Shown here one piece after another: positions 1-6,738 of a DNA stretch of 11,184 bases. Every line of letters begins with the position of its first letter. The stretch's first letter is position 1. The notes under the pieces are model-generated. The model was not told the origin of the DNA. It worked only from the letters and a program-made list of their open reading frames with translations, and did not search any database. This stretch comes from B1Sed10-231 sp046483385 (GTDB lineage: Bacteria > Planctomycetota > Brocadiia > SM23-32). The stretch is from positions 1-11,184 of the forward strand of contig JAWODG010000066.1 in assembly GCA_046483385.1 (NCBI GenBank). Reading direction: 5' to 3'. The translations under genes and the position numbers were made by a program.

Positions 1-7
1 CGCCAGG

Positions 8-32
8 TGAGTGACATCATTGGTTCTGCCGG
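8..32 (+). repeat. 25-base direct repeat, copy 1
   Basis: The first 17 bases, TGAGTGACATCATTGGT, recur exactly at 335-351. The match runs on to 25 bases with two differences (TCTGCCGG here, CCTACCGG in copy 2). Both copies point the same way, so they are not terminal inverted repeats. They start 327 bases apart and enclose the hairpin-rich segment. Seen directly; function unknown. Confidence 0.8.
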
Positions 33-113
33 ACCCGACAGGAACAGCCCCCGCAAGGGGGCGGCAGGCATTAGCCCCATGGCGTAAGCCTGGGGGAAAC
101 GGACGACAAGGGC

Positions 114-193
114 AAAAAGAGCCCGCCGCAGGGCGGGCGGCACAACCGCAGGGCACGGCTCAAGTGCCGGCCCTTGCGGGGCTCTGTTTTATT
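114..193. terminator. Bidirectional intrinsic terminator candidate
   Basis: AGAGCCC (118-124) pairs with GGGCTCT (179-185), with five A's on the left and GTTTTATT on the right, giving a U-tract on either strand. It encloses the 146-179 stem. Alternatively the smaller stem GCCCGCC/GGCGGGC (121-138), read on the - strand, is followed directly by TCTTTTTG, a good - strand terminator. Rightward it would end transcription from a gene left of the window, which is inference. Confidence 0.6.
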
Positions 194-237
194 CTCCTTA
201 CGCTCACCCGGGCTGACGCCCGGGCCTCAAACCTGCC

Positions 238-261
238 GCCCGCCGTGCGGCGGGCTTCTGT
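238..261 (+). terminator. Rho-independent terminator candidate
   Basis: A seven-pair all-GC stem GCCCGCC/GGCGGGC with a GTGC loop is followed by TTCTGT, a weak U-tract. It lies behind the bidirectional terminator and probably protects osmC from rightward read-through. The poor U-tract keeps confidence moderate. Confidence 0.4.
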
Positions 262-334
262 CACTTCTGCCCCCCATCATCGTTGACCGAAAGGCGAGAT
301 TCTCACCCAGGGTGGGCAGGCTTTCGCCGTCCCC

Positions 335-359
335 TGAGTGACATCATTGGTCCTACCGG
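335..359 (+). repeat. 25-base direct repeat, copy 2
   Basis: Second copy of the repeat at 8-32, identical over 17 bases and matching 23 of 25 overall. It lies about 60 bases upstream of the osmC promoter. It could be a dispersed intergenic repeat, the scar of a duplication, or a protein-binding site. The sequence does not decide among these. Confidence 0.8.
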
Positions 360-419
360 GCTCAGTAATGCAACAAAACGGCAACAACTGAATGAGTCCG
401 CCTCGGCGGACAGAACGCG

Positions 420-448
420 TTGACGCGCAGCGAGGTCAGGGGTACACT
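420..448 (+). promoter_or_regulatory. sigma70-type promoter of osmC
   Basis: TTGACG (420-425) and TACACT (443-448) are separated by exactly 17 bases, matching 5/6 and 4/6 of the housekeeping consensus. Transcription would start near 455, giving a leader of about 63 bases that begins just before the 467-495 hairpin. A perfect stem GTCCGC/GCGGAC with CTCG loop (396-411) sits just upstream and could be an operator or terminator. Confidence 0.55.
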
Positions 449-466
449 GCGAATAGAGGGGACTAT

Positions 467-495
467 CTCCCGGCGCCCAGGCAGGCGCCCGGGAG
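467..495 (+). promoter_or_regulatory. Leader hairpin upstream of osmC
   Basis: CTCCCG-GCGCC (467-477) pairs with GGCGC-CGGGAG (484-495, C489 bulged), an 11-pair stem with a six-base loop. It sits in the predicted 5' leader, ending 7 bases before the purine-rich AGAAGGGGG that precedes the ATG. It could stabilise the transcript or control access to the ribosome site. It has no U-tract, so it does not look like an attenuator. Confidence 0.55.
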
Positions 496-517
496 GCCAC
501 AGAAGGGGGTAAGGACG

Positions 518-1066
518 ATGGCCGAAGCGACATTCGTCAATGGCGTTGACGTGGCGGAATTGCGGGAGAAGGCTCAGGCGCTCAAGGAGGACCCTGAGCT
601 GGCGAAGTTTCATTTTCAGGCACGCAACCAGTGGCTGGACGGGGGCCATAGCCGCACCACAGTGACTCAGTTCCATGGGGTCAAGGAGGACATCGCGCAC
701 GACCGGCCGTTCGAGTTGGAAGCCGACGAACCGCACGTCCTGCTCGGCGGCGATCAGGGCGCCAACCCGGTGGAGCACCTGCTGAACGCGCTGGTGACCT
801 GCCTGACGGGCGCTATGGTTTACCACGCGGCCATCCGGGGAATCCACATCGAAGAGCTGGAGTCCACCGTGGAAGGCGACATCGATGTCCGCGGGTTCAT
901 GGGACTGAGCGACGAGGTGCGCAAGGGATACCAGAACATCAAGGTCAGCTTCCGGGTGAAGGCGGACGCGCCGGCCGAGAAGCTGGAGGAGTGCGCCCGC
1001 TTCTCGCCGGTGTTCGACACCGTGACCAACGGAACGAACGTGGACCTGCGGGTCGAGGTCGGCTGA
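518..1066 (+). CDS. OsmC family peroxide reductase
   Basis: A 182-residue OsmC/Ohr superfamily protein. These small cytosolic dimers reduce organic or inorganic hydroperoxides with a pair of cysteines. The signature block NPVEHLLNALVTCLTG (83-98) carries conserved Glu86 and peroxidatic Cys95. The second cysteine, Cys159, is in EECARFSPVFD, as in the OsmC/YhfA branch. The C-terminus TNGTNVDLRVEV is typical of the fold. The ATG at 518 is preferred because AAGGGGG (503-509) lies 8 bases upstream and residue 1 fits the family; the frame stays open upstream to 392, but those residues cross leader hairpins. The gene has its own promoter and is convergent with the hydrolase gene. Family is clear; the exact subgroup (OsmC versus a YhfA-like protein) is less so. 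Confidence 0.92.
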   Translation: MAEATFVNGVDVAELREKAQALKEDPELAKFHFQARNQWLDGGHSRTTVTQFHGVKEDIAHDRPFELEADEPHVLLGGDQGANPVEHLLNALVTCLTGAMVYHAAIRGIHIEELESTVEGDIDVRGFMGLSDEVRKGYQNIKVSFRVKADAPAEKLEECARFSPVFDTVTNGTNVDLRVEVG

Positions 1067-1085
1067 AGGTCCTTCTCTGGTCCAT

Positions 1086-1107
1086 CCGCACGGGGGAACC
1101 AGTGCGG
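1086..1107 (+). terminator. Weak terminator hairpin after osmC
   Basis: CCGCAC (1086-1091) pairs with GTGCGG (1102-1107) around a 10-base loop, 20 bases past the osmC stop. No U-tract follows, so it may be only an mRNA 3'-end stabiliser or a chance stem. Confidence 0.25.
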
Positions 1108-1201
1108 CGCATCCGCTGAAGGGGAACGGAGCGGCTGAAGGCGCTCACTACGAGCCCGTAACTTCTGCGGTCGAGACGGTGACATCCCGGTTCTGACGCG
1201 A

Positions 1202-1216
1202 GTGAGCCGCGCTCAC
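1202..1216 (-). terminator. Palindrome across the hydrolase stop codon
   Basis: GTGAGC (1202-1207) and GCTCAC (1211-1216) form a six-pair stem with a three-base loop. It covers the stop codon of the - strand hydrolase gene (1213-1215). The site is between convergent genes, where a shared terminator is expected, but no T-tract is seen on either strand. Confidence 0.25.
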
Positions 1217-4200
1217 CGGGTGATGAGGTAGTAGAGGCAGTCGGCCCGAAGGTTGATGCGGTCGGCGCCGCCGGGGAGGGTTTCCCGTGGGTAGCCGTTG
1301 AGGTCGAGGGCCACGACCTTCAGTTCCGACGCGTCGTCGCGCTTCAGGCTCACCGTCCCTTCCAGCTTGCGCACGCAGATGGGCGCGGTGCCGATGGATG
1401 TGATCTTTTTCGCCGGCACCTCGGGCCCGTCGTCGCTGAACTGCGCCGTGGTCGATTCGGTGCGCCAGTGGTAGGTTTCGTCCTCGCTCATCACCTGCAA
1501 CAGCATGCGCTCCGAGTCGGCCAGCGGCCGACCGTCGAGGGTGACCACAACCGCCGACCCATACTCGTTCTTCAGGTCCAGCCGGACATCGTCCAGGTCC
1601 ACCACGCCGGACTTCGCCAGGAAGCCGGCGGCGCCCTGCGCCCGCGGCGCGTTCATGGACACCAGGCCCGTGCCCCAATCCAGCCGCATCTGGCCGGTGG
1701 CGCTACGGACGACCTTGTTTTCCCGGTCGATGTAGGAGGGCAGCCCGCCGAGCACCTGCGACTTTCCGGGCTCGGGGCCGATGGTCTGCATGACGCGCCC
1801 GACGTAGAAGGCCAGCGGGTCCACGCCGGGCAGGGACTCGACCTCCGCCTCCACGCCCTGCGGCACTTCCTGCGCGCGGAAGTCGTCCAGCCCCAGCGAC
1901 TGGCTGACCGACGCGCCCTCGAAGTTGTACAGGTCCTCGAGTTTGAGCGCCTCGTTCATGGCGACCGGGCCCTCCTCCACGTAGCCGCGCCGGTAGATGA
2001 GCGCCGCCGCGGGGTATTGCGCCATGGTGGCGGGCACCTGGATGGGCCATCGGCCCCGCGACATGGCGTTCCAGTCCGGTTCCAGGACGAACGGGAACAA
2101 CCCGTCGATGCCCTGCAGGGACGCGTAGCCGGACATCAGGAGTTGCTCCTCGGTGCGGAAGCGGTTCGGGAACGTGAACCCGCCCTCGGTGATGAAGTGA
2201 GGATAGCCGCCGTACTGGATGTGGCGCGTTAGAGCCTGCAGCGGGTCGCGCAGCAGTGACTTGTCCTGATACACGTCGCCCACCATCCACGGATGAAACT
2301 TCTGCCGCTTGAAGGGCGCGCCGAAGTAGGTGTTGCGGGCGGTCACGTCCACCCCCATGTTGGCGTAGAAGTCGAGCGGTCCGACCACGCGCTCATCCAC
2401 GGTCTTCCAGTTGGTGCCCACGACCAGGCCGTCGTAGCCGAGTTCGTCGTGCAACCACTCCTTCATGCCGACGTAGAACTCGCGCGTGTCCTCCACCATG
2501 AAGCGTAGCTGGTCGGAGGCGCGCTTCGGGTTGCGTCCGGCCTGCATCCAGTCGGCGCCGCCGAACATCATGGCGGGGTAGAGGGCGATGCGGCCCTCCT
2601 CGGGGCGGTCGGGCAGGTCGGGTTTCGGGCCCTCGCCCCACGCCTGCAGCGCAGCGTCCAGGGTGCCGTACTTGTCCTTCAGCCAGTCGGCAAACTCCCG
2701 TTCGACGTAGGGTAGCGCCCGCGGGTTGAGGTTCTCCGGGCGGAAGGTCCAGAACAGGTAGTTGTCCTCGTCGATCAGCTCGATATACGCGGTGGCCGGG
2801 TCCTCGGCCAGTGTCATGCCGGTGTAAGGGTTGACGGTCCCGAAGAGCGTGCGGGCCCACTGCCTGTACAGCTTCTGCAGCGGCGGGTAGAACAGATGCA
2901 GCGAGTGGGGCCTGTCGCCGGGCTCGAAACCCTCCAATCCCCAGGACTCCTGCACGCGGGCCGCCGCCAGGCAGTACCAGTTGAAGCCGCAGTAGATGCC
3001 CTCGCGCTTCAGCGCAGCCGCCAGGTAGTGGACACCGTCGGTCTGCGGGCCCGGCTCGGTCTCGTAGTAGGGCGCCACGTGGAACCGCACCATGTTGACG
3101 CCCATCTTCGCCAGCCGCTTCGCCAGGTAGTCCATCGACTTCTTGTCGATCATCCACGAGCTGCTGACGGCCGTCACGCCCCAGAAACGGACCGTGTCGC
3201 CGGTCTTCTCGAAGACGAGCCGGTCGCCGTCCTTCTGCACGCGGCCCAGGGAACCGGCCGGTCGGTGGTTCAGCCGGCTCATGTCCAGCGGCGACGGTCC
3301 GAAGGGGTCGGCCCCGGGTTCGAAGGCGAACCAGCCGTCGGGGGCTCGGGCGTAGCCGTCTCCCGGTTTGGCGCGGCCCCAGGGATGGAAGTGGCCGGGG
3401 TGGAGCACAAAGCAGTCGATCGCCGCGATGCCGCCCTCCTCCAGAAGCTCCAGCGTGAACTCGTGTTCCCCCGCCCCCAAGTCCTCGTCGGCAAGGTAAT
3501 ACCAGGAGGCCGTGACGTAGCGGTCCTCGGTGATGTCCAGCGGAATGCTGTTCATGCCCTTGGTGGGGTCTTGCGCCTGCCGCCACGGGCCGCCGTCAAA
3601 GCGCCAGCGGAACCGCCCGTGCCGCCCGAACCGCCGCACCCATAGTTCGTACGTGCCGTCGGCCGGCACGGTGATGCGGTAGGACGCGGAGAGCCGACCC
3701 GGCGAGCCCTCACCACGGGTCAGCCAGGCCCCGCCGGACAGAACGTCCCGCTCGCGCTCGTTTCTCGGGTCAAGATGCGACCGTTCGGGGAACTCGCTCT
3801 CCGCGGGCTCCTCAGCCTCCCACCAGACGTAGTTCGCTTCGGCCGCCGTGCGCGGGGCCGGCACGCCGGTCGCCGGGTGGCCGGCCACGACCTCCCAGAC
3901 GGTCCTCTGCAGGGCGGCGATGAGCTCGGCGTCGGCCTCCGGGTCGAACTGCTCGTACGGCTCGGCGGTCAGCCCGACGGGGCTCTCGCCGGTGAGCGTC
4001 GCGTAGTGGGTGAGCGCCACCACGTAGGAGCCGATGGTGCCGGAGTCCCGCCCGTTGTGCGGCTGGTCGTTCATGTGGATGCCATCGGCGTAGAAGTTCA
4101 GCACGCCGGCCGACCGCACGAACTCGTCGGGATCGAACGGGGAGGGATTCTTGTTGTTGCGACGCGACTTGACAAAGTAGCTCTGGTTGCGGGCGTAGAA

Positions 4201-4995
4201 CTCCTCGATGCCGGGCAGCTCCCCGGCGCGGATCATCTCGTCCAGCCGCGCCAGCACGTCGCCGGCCGGGATCATCCTTACCGGCACCGGCAGGTCCGGG
4301 TGCCGCTCGTTGAGCCCGTCGACCAGTTTCTCGTAGAAGTCGCGGCACGCCTGCACGCCGCCGGTGTAATCCTTCTTCCAGTAAGCGGCGAAAGTCTTCT
4401 CGCCCTCCTGATCCAGCACTTCGCCGACCCCCGGCCAGGTGGCGTATATGTAAAACCGGTCGGTGGCCACGTTGTCGGTGTTCGGGTGCTCACGGTCCCA
4501 GCGCCCCTCCCCGGGCTCGGTCTCCGCCCGGGCGTAGTCGATGAAGTCGCCGGCCGCCTGCAGGTCCCCGCAGGTGAACCACGGCCAGTGGTCCATCAGC
4601 TTCGGCTCCTCGTCGAGTTCGCTCTTGAAAGGCTGCAGGACGAGCGCGTCGAACCGGTGGTTCTTCAGGGCGTTGTCCCATGTGTCGTAGGGCCTGACGG
4701 TGTTGTAGCGACCTTCGCCGGGCGCGTTGCCGTGGTTGCGCATGCTGAGGTGTTGCTCCAGCCGGTGGCCCCCGCCGAGTTGCATGCCGTAGTCGTAGTC
4801 GCCCCCGGCGGCCTCGAACAGCTCCGCCAATCTCTCAAGCGGGATGCAGCGCGTGAGGCTGTTGCCCACGTTGTATACGACGATGTCCTTGCCCGGCGGT
4901 GGTGGCGCCTCGGCGGCACCCGCAACGCGACCCGGAAGCAAGAAGGTTGCGGACAGCATGAACAGCAGCACGATGAGGCGGGAGACGGAACGCAT
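1213..4995 (-). CDS. Secreted SGNH hydrolase-glycoside hydrolase fusion
   Basis: A 1260-residue exported multidomain enzyme. Residues 1-27 form a signal peptide with likely cleavage after VAGA. Residues 36-375 look like an SGNH/GDSL esterase: GNSLT (44-48, Ser46) and ADGIHMN (Asp304, His307). Residues 388-533 form a beta-sandwich resembling carbohydrate-binding or golvesin-like modules, starting WWEAE. From about 595 a clan GH-A-like barrel begins (VRFWG, NMVRFH), with candidate acid/base Glu743 in IELIDEDN and nucleophile Glu937 in ITEGG. A C-terminal beta domain (from about 1085) contains the TGQMRLDW...SMNAPRAQG block seen at the end of some glycosidases. The likely role is to cleave ester groups and glycosidic bonds of a decorated polysaccharide outside the cytoplasm; the substrate cannot be told. 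The ATG at 4995 follows GGAG by 7 bases on the - strand. Domain order is well supported; barrel family number is not assigned. Confidence 0.85.
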   Translation of the reverse strand: MRSVSRLIVLLFMLSATFLLPGRVAGAAEAPPPPGKDIVVYNVGNSLTRCIPLERLAELFEAAGGDYDYGMQLGGGHRLEQHLSMRNHGNAPGEGRYNTVRPYDTWDNALKNHRFDALVLQPFKSELDEEPKLMDHWPWFTCGDLQAAGDFIDYARAETEPGEGRWDREHPNTDNVATDRFYIYATWPGVGEVLDQEGEKTFAAYWKKDYTGGVQACRDFYEKLVDGLNERHPDLPVPVRMIPAGDVLARLDEMIRAGELPGIEEFYARNQSYFVKSRRNNKNPSPFDPDEFVRSAGVLNFYADGIHMNDQPHNGRDSGTIGSYVVALTHYATLTGESPVGLTAEPYEQFDPEADAELIAALQRTVWEVVAGHPATGVPAPRTAAEANYVWWEAEEPAESEFPERSHLDPRNERERDVLSGGAWLTRGEGSPGRLSASYRITVPADGTYELWVRRFGRHGRFRWRFDGGPWRQAQDPTKGMNSIPLDITEDRYVTASWYYLADEDLGAGEHEFTLELLEEGGIAAIDCFVLHPGHFHPWGRAKPGDGYARAPDGWFAFEPGADPFGPSPLDMSRLNHRPAGSLGRVQKDGDRLVFEKTGDTVRFWGVTAVSSSWMIDKKSMDYLAKRLAKMGVNMVRFHVAPYYETEPGPQTDGVHYLAAALKREGIYCGFNWYCLAAARVQESWGLEGFEPGDRPHSLHLFYPPLQKLYRQWARTLFGTVNPYTGMTLAEDPATAYIELIDEDNYLFWTFRPENLNPRALPYVEREFADWLKDKYGTLDAALQAWGEGPKPDLPDRPEEGRIALYPAMMFGGADWMQAGRNPKRASDQLRFMVEDTREFYVGMKEWLHDELGYDGLVVGTNWKTVDERVVGPLDFYANMGVDVTARNTYFGAPFKRQKFHPWMVGDVYQDKSLLRDPLQALTRHIQYGGYPHFITEGGFTFPNRFRTEEQLLMSGYASLQGIDGLFPFVLEPDWNAMSRGRWPIQVPATMAQYPAAALIYRRGYVEEGPVAMNEALKLEDLYNFEGASVSQSLGLDDFRAQEVPQGVEAEVESLPGVDPLAFYVGRVMQTIGPEPGKSQVLGGLPSYIDRENKVVRSATGQMRLDWGTGLVSMNAPRAQGAAGFLAKSGVVDLDDVRLDLKNEYGSAVVVTLDGRPLADSERMLLQVMSEDETYHWRTESTTAQFSDDGPEVPAKKITSIGTAPICVRKLEGTVSLKRDDASELKVVALDLNGYPRETLPGGADRINLRADCLYYLITR

Positions 4996-5040
4996 GACTC
5001 AGCTCCGATAAGGCGGCGCGTGCAGAAGGAATCAACAGGT

Positions 5041-5069
5041 AGTTTAGCCGAGAGGCGCAAGGATGTCGA
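5041..5069 (-). promoter_or_regulatory. Promoter of the hydrolase fusion gene
   Basis: On the - strand TCGACA (plus 5064-5069) and TAAACT (plus 5041-5046) are 17 bases apart, matching the sigma70 consensus 5/6 and 4/6. Transcription would start near 5034, giving a leader of about 39 bases with GGAG 7 bases before the ATG. This suggests the hydrolase is transcribed independently of the permease gene upstream of it. Confidence 0.5.
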
Positions 5070-5119
5070 TGCCGCCGAGCCAGAACTGCAGAGCTCGTGC
5101 CGCGCATTCCGTGAGCAGC

Positions 5120-5140
5120 ACGCGCCGGATCGACGCGCGT
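5120..5140 (-). terminator. Possible hairpin at permease gene end
   Basis: ACGCGC (5120-5125) pairs with GCGCGT (5135-5140), a six-pair GC stem with a nine-base loop, touching the stop codon of the permease gene. No U-tract follows on the - strand. Weak evidence for transcript termination. Confidence 0.2.
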
Positions 5141-6207
5141 CAGGCGGCTTCGGAGGGCTCCGGTGCGCCGGGACTGAGCAGCAGGGCGATGAAGCGGGTG
5201 CTCTCGCCGGCCGAAAGTGCGATCTTGACGCTCATCGTCAGCGGAACCGACAGCAGCATGCCCACCGGTCCGAGAAGCCAGCCCCAGAACACCAATGAGA
5301 TGAACACAACCAGGGGCGAAAGACCCACGCCCCGGCCCATCACGCGCGGCTCCACCAGATTGCCCATCAGCGTGTTGATGGCGAAGTATCCGAGCCCGAT
5401 CCACACGGCCGGCCAGACGCCCTTCAACACAAGCGCCAGCAGCACGGGCGGCACCGCGGCAACGATGGAGCCGATGTTGGGGATGTAGTTAAGCACGAAC
5501 GCCAGCAGCCCCCAGAGGACGGCGTAGTCGATGCCCAGCACCATCAGCAAACCCGCAGCCAGCACGCCCGTGATCAGGCTGATCACCGTCTTGATGGCCA
5601 TGTAGCGCCGGATGCTGGCGATCACCTCCCGGTACTGCGCCATCGGCTCGCGCAGGCCTTCGGGCAGCGCCTTCAGCTTGGCGGCGAAGGTGGAGCCCTC
5701 CAGCAGCATGAAGACCACCGTCAGCAGGATGAGAAAGGAGTTGCCCAGCGCGCCGCTGAGCCCGCCCATCAGATTCCCGGCGAAGCGCATGACGCGCTGC
5801 GGGTTGATCTGCTCCTCGAGGAGTTGTTCAGGCGCCTCCATGCCCTTGGCCTCCAGCCACTCGACCACCGCCTCGGTCTTGGTCTCCAGCAGGCGCTGGT
5901 ACTCCGGCATGTCGGAACGGAAGCGCTCGAATGCCGAGCCGATCAGGCTCGTCAGCGCCAGCATGACGACCACGAGCGCGGCGACCATCAGCACCAGCGC
6001 CACCGCCGAACCGACGCCGTGCCTGCGCAGCCACAGCATCACCGGCGAGACGATGATGGAGATGAAGACGGCCAGCAGGAAGGGCACGATAAGGGCCTCG
6101 GCCGCCTTGATGCCGGCAAGGATGACCACCAGCGACGCCAGCACGACCAGCCCGGTCGCCGCCGGCGCGCCTCCACGTTCGGCCTCGTCATGAGCGTTCT
6201 CGGCCAT
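5140..6207 (-). CDS. AI-2E family transporter (permease)
   Basis: A 355-residue inner-membrane protein of the AI-2E/UPF0118 family, which includes E. coli TqsA, an exporter of autoinducer-2. Other members act as ion antiporters, so the substrate is open. Paired N-terminal membrane helices (about 18-58), another helix (67-91), a soluble segment (about 92-145), then further helices from 147 to 335 match the family. The two signature blocks are LNYIPNIGSIVAAVPP (239-254) and GNLVEPRVMGRGVGLSPL (282-299), followed by FWGWLLGPVGMLLSVPLT. The start at 6207 is chosen over the upstream ATG at 6240 because GGGAGG lies 8 bases before it on the - strand. It is flanked by genes on the same strand but with gaps of 144 and 134 bases, so a tight operon is unlikely. 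Length is normal for the family. Confidence 0.93.
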   Translation of the reverse strand: MAENAHDEAERGGAPAATGLVVLASLVVILAGIKAAEALIVPFLLAVFISIIVSPVMLWLRRHGVGSAVALVLMVAALVVVMLALTSLIGSAFERFRSDMPEYQRLLETKTEAVVEWLEAKGMEAPEQLLEEQINPQRVMRFAGNLMGGLSGALGNSFLILLTVVFMLLEGSTFAAKLKALPEGLREPMAQYREVIASIRRYMAIKTVISLITGVLAAGLLMVLGIDYAVLWGLLAFVLNYIPNIGSIVAAVPPVLLALVLKGVWPAVWIGLGYFAINTLMGNLVEPRVMGRGVGLSPLVVFISLVFWGWLLGPVGMLLSVPLTMSVKIALSAGESTRFIALLLSPGAPEPSEAA

Positions 6208-6304
6208 GGTGTGAACCTCCCGCGCACTAATATGCAGCATCAGAGGCCCTCAGGACAAGCGCCGGGGCTGGTGTGCACGCTTGAGGATGGGGTGAGGCGG
6301 CGCG

Positions 6305-6343
6305 AAAGTTCAGCTCTGAGGAGAGACGTGGGAGCTGAATCTT
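6305..6343 (-). terminator. Terminator after the AbrB-like gene
   Basis: A perfect eight-pair stem TTCAGCTC (6309-6316) / GAGCTGAA (6332-6339) with a 15-base loop starts just past the antitoxin-like stop on the - strand. It is followed on that strand by CTTTCG, a short U-tract. It would separate this small gene from the permease gene. Confidence 0.45.
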
Positions 6344-6569
6344 AATCCGCCAGGTTCTCCAGCGCGCGCCCGAATCTGCTGTTCGTGTCCTCCAGGGCCT
6401 CCTCGAATCGGGCCTGCCGCTCAGGGTCGCGTTGCGGCGCCAGAACCAGCACGTCCCCGTCCGTCCTGATCTCGATCGGCGTATCGGGCCCGATTTGGAG
6501 TAGATCGAGGATGGGCTTATCGATGATGAGCGCATAGCTGTTGCCATGCCGGATGAGCGTTTTGACCAT
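6342..6569 (-). CDS. AbrB/MazE-type DNA-binding protein, antitoxin-like
   Basis: A 75-residue protein with a swapped-hairpin AbrB/MazE/SpoVT fold at its N-terminus: KTLIRHGNSYALIIDKPILD followed by LLQIGPDTPIEI and DGDVLVLAP (about 3-45). The charged C-terminal tail (46-75) would be the partner-binding region in a MazE-like antitoxin. Such proteins bind palindromic operators, neutralise a toxin, or act as stand-alone regulators. The ATG at 6569 is preferred over 6605 because GGAGG/AAGG lies just upstream and homology begins there; the 6605 start would put coding sequence over the operator palindrome. No toxin reading frame lies on either side: the neighbours are a permease and divergent recQ. 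It could therefore be an orphan antitoxin or a plain autoregulator. Confidence 0.78.
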   Translation of the reverse strand: MVKTLIRHGNSYALIIDKPILDLLQIGPDTPIEIRTDGDVLVLAPQRDPERQARFEEALEDTNSRFGRALENLAD

Positions 6570-6586
6570 GGTGGGAACCTTCCTCC

Positions 6587-6611
6587 GTATACTTAGAGTA
6601 TACACATTGTA
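6587..6611 (-). promoter_or_regulatory. Operator palindrome and -10 of the AbrB-like gene
   Basis: GTATACT (6587-6593) and AGTATAC (6597-6603) form a perfect seven-base inverted repeat with a three-base spacer, just upstream of the ribosome site of the AbrB-like gene. On the - strand TACAAT (plus 6606-6611) is a 5/6 match to a -10 box; no good -35 is seen. Transcription would start inside the palindrome, an arrangement expected for autorepression by the encoded DNA-binding protein, which is inference. Confidence 0.55.
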
Positions 6612-6667
6612 TCACCGCCAGCCCCGCAGAGTCCATGCGTGAGCCGCTGGCATCCGGCGGGCCGAAC

Positions 6668-6676
6668 TGTTACACT
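6668..6676 (+). promoter_or_regulatory. Extended -10 promoter of recQ
   Basis: TG-T-TACACT (6668-6676) is an extended -10 element on the + strand with no recognisable -35. Transcription would start near 6683. The leader would be about 14 bases for the GTG start at 6697 or about 56 bases for the ATG at 6739. Confidence 0.4.
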
Positions 6677-6738
6677 CGCCGGGCGGTTGGTTCGCCGTGG
6701 GCCAGGCTTCCTTGAATCAGGCGTTCGCCTTCCGAGCC

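Larger units (their letters stand above)
33..334. repeat. Palindrome-rich intergenic island, no gene
   Basis: No convincing gene is seen from 1 to 517; the open frame at 11-286 has no family resemblance and is interrupted by palindromes. The stretch holds consecutive hairpins: CCCCC/GGGGG with GCAA loop (48-61); CCCCA-GGC/GCC-TGGGG with GTAA loop and one bulge (75-95); GCCCGCC/GGCGGGC (121-138); a 13-pair stem with two bulges (146-179); CCCGGGC/GCCCGGG with TGAC loop (207-224); GCCCGCC/GGCGGGC with GTGC loop (238-255); and CGAAAG/CTTTCG around CACCC/GGGTG (288-326). Two loops are GNRA tetraloops. Such clusters recall REP-like palindromes and stacked terminators; assignment to a known repeat family is not possible here. 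Confidence 0.7.

Noticed and set aside
11..286. 91-residue open frame at the left edge
   Set aside because: It runs through hairpins and terminator-like sequence, has an unbiased Arg/Ala/Pro-rich composition typical of GC-rich noise, no ribosome site and no family resemblance.
1..360. CRISPR array
   Set aside because: Only two copies of the repeat exist and they are 327 bases apart; no cas gene is present.
3775..5298. 507-residue + strand frame opposite the hydrolase gene
   Set aside because: Antisense shadow of a clearly coding gene. It has no domain or signal, and it continues past the hydrolase start through its promoter into the end of the permease gene.
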